In this document: positions 63,395-64,000 of the stretch, one piece after another
Numbering within the stretch: the stretch's first letter is position 1
Layout of the letters: each line of letters opens with the position of its first letter
From: Prochlorococcus sp. AG-388-E21
GTDB taxonomy: Bacteria; Cyanobacteriota; Cyanobacteriia; PCC-6307; Cyanobiaceae
Assembly: GCA_003279855.1 (NCBI GenBank)
Contig: QCGO01000003.1
Location: 122,779 to 186,778, forward strand
Length of the DNA: 64,000 bases
Direction: 5' to 3'
Made by a program: the position numbers and the translations under genes
The notes under the pieces: generated by a model
Told to the model about the DNA's origin: nothing
The model's database searches: none
Seen by the model: the letters and a program-made list of their open reading frames with translations, nothing else

Positions 63395-63874
63395 ATGGTA
63401 ATAGAAGTCCAAAACACAACCGTTGTTTCAGCAAGTGGAGAAGCAAAAAAACTTGGCCAATATTCAGAAAATGTAATTTTGATAGTAAACGTTGCAAGTT
63501 ATTGCGGTAATACTGCTCAATATAATGATCTCCAAAAGCTGCACGAAAAATATTCAAAAAAAGGGTTAAGGATTCTTGCTTTCCCTTGTAATGACTTTGG
63601 GAATCAAGAGCCTGATTCTCTAACAGAGATAAAGAACTTTTGTTCTACAAAATTTGGTGTTGAATTCGAAATTATGGAAAAAGTTCACGCGAAAGGTAAT
63701 ACTACTGAACCATATACAACTCTAAATAATGTTGAACCAAAGGGTGATGTTGAATGGAATTTTGAAAAATTTTTAATTGGCAAAGATAGTAATGTAATTG
63801 CCAGGTTTAAACCTAGTATTCAACCATTCGATGAAAATTTAATTGCCGCAATAGAAGTAGCATTAGATTCTTAA
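63395..63874 (+). CDS. Glutathione peroxidase-family protein
   Basis: Thiol peroxidase of the GPx fold. The peroxidatic Cys lies in VNVASYCGNTAQY, the conserved Gln in FPCNDFGNQEP and the Trp in DVEWNFEKFLI. The loop reads YCGNTAQY where most members have (K/R)CGFTPQY. ATG at 63395 (MVIEVQ) gives the normal length of about 159 aa; an upstream ATG at 63362 would add 11 residues. The electron donor could be glutathione or thioredoxin. Confidence 0.88.
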   Translation: MVIEVQNTTVVSASGEAKKLGQYSENVILIVNVASYCGNTAQYNDLQKLHEKYSKKGLRILAFPCNDFGNQEPDSLTEIKNFCSTKFGVEFEIMEKVHAKGNTTEPYTTLNNVEPKGDVEWNFEKFLIGKDSNVIARFKPSIQPFDENLIAAIEVALDS

Positions 63875-64000
63875 TATGGAATTTAGATAAAATTTCTTTT
63901 TAACTAAATAAAACTAATAAGTTCTAATTATTTCTGAAATTTTTTAATCAAATGAATAAATTTTAGGATTATTTATTCTTAATTATCATTATTTTAGCTT

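Noticed and set aside
1..64000. CRISPR arrays, insertion sequences, integrases and prophage genes
   Set aside because: No regularly spaced repeats, transposase or integrase motifs, or terminal repeats were seen on either strand.

Overview
The window is about 30% G+C, gene-dense and without introns or ribosomal operons. It looks like the chromosome of a high-light-adapted Prochlorococcus. The reasons are the very low G+C, the PAM68-type photosystem II assembly protein, a run of cyanobacteria-only families (DUF1816, DUF1830, DUF3288, DUF3303 types), the linked urease and urtABCDE urea-uptake clusters, many single-membrane-segment microproteins, and glucosylglycerate metabolism. The strain cannot be named from the sequence alone.

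Layout. 1-3.4 kb: 5' part of rsmA (leftward), a small unknown gene, a short rlmH, then umuD-umuC-(HETTH protein) behind a LexA-like palindrome, a likely SOS operon. 3.4-20.8 kb: mostly core functions: dnaG, an EamA transporter, ruvA, rpsO, PAM68, dnaE, gatA, a TrmH-type methyltransferase with a long low-complexity tail, Mini-III RNase overlapping a STAS protein, carA, trpD, an ABC exporter and msrA. 20.8-23 kb: tRNA-Pro(GGG), uppP and several microproteins. 23-27.8 kb: glycerate kinase, sugar-phosphoglycerate phosphatase, a GH13 sucrose/glucosylglycerate phosphorylase and glucosyl-3-phosphoglycerate synthase. Together these can make glucosylglycerate and recycle it to 3-phosphoglycerate. 27.8-38.1 kb: ureDABC (leftward), ureEFG (rightward), then urtABCDE behind a good NtcA-type promoter. 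Urea is imported by UrtABCDE and split by the nickel urease, which UreDEFG mature.

38.1-48.2 kb is more accessory: microproteins, an ABC-2 exporter operon, a candidate structured ncRNA with a strong terminator near 43.1-43.2 kb, a TauE/SafE exporter, an HNH protein, several unknown secreted or membrane proteins, a phosphoribosyltransferase overlapping a nucleoside deoxyribosyltransferase, and rpsU. 48.3-51.8 kb has an HHH protein, an AT-rich spacer and a very Lys/Asn/Ile-rich trio (uridine-kinase-like, FAD amine-oxidase/renalase-like, MTHFR-like). 52-64 kb mixes housekeeping enzymes (peptidase E, GNAT, DCC protein, atypical MBL-fold protein, pepN, purT, glutathione peroxidase) with many microproteins.

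Points worth a second look: two reading frames with good Shine-Dalgarno sequences but no ATG/GTG/TTG at the expected place (STAS gene near 15632, secreted protein near 57856); the HETTH protein in the SOS operon; the ncRNA at 43.1 kb; the complete glucosylglycerate cycle next to urea genes; and a pair of related microproteins sharing an ASFAIGGF N-terminus.
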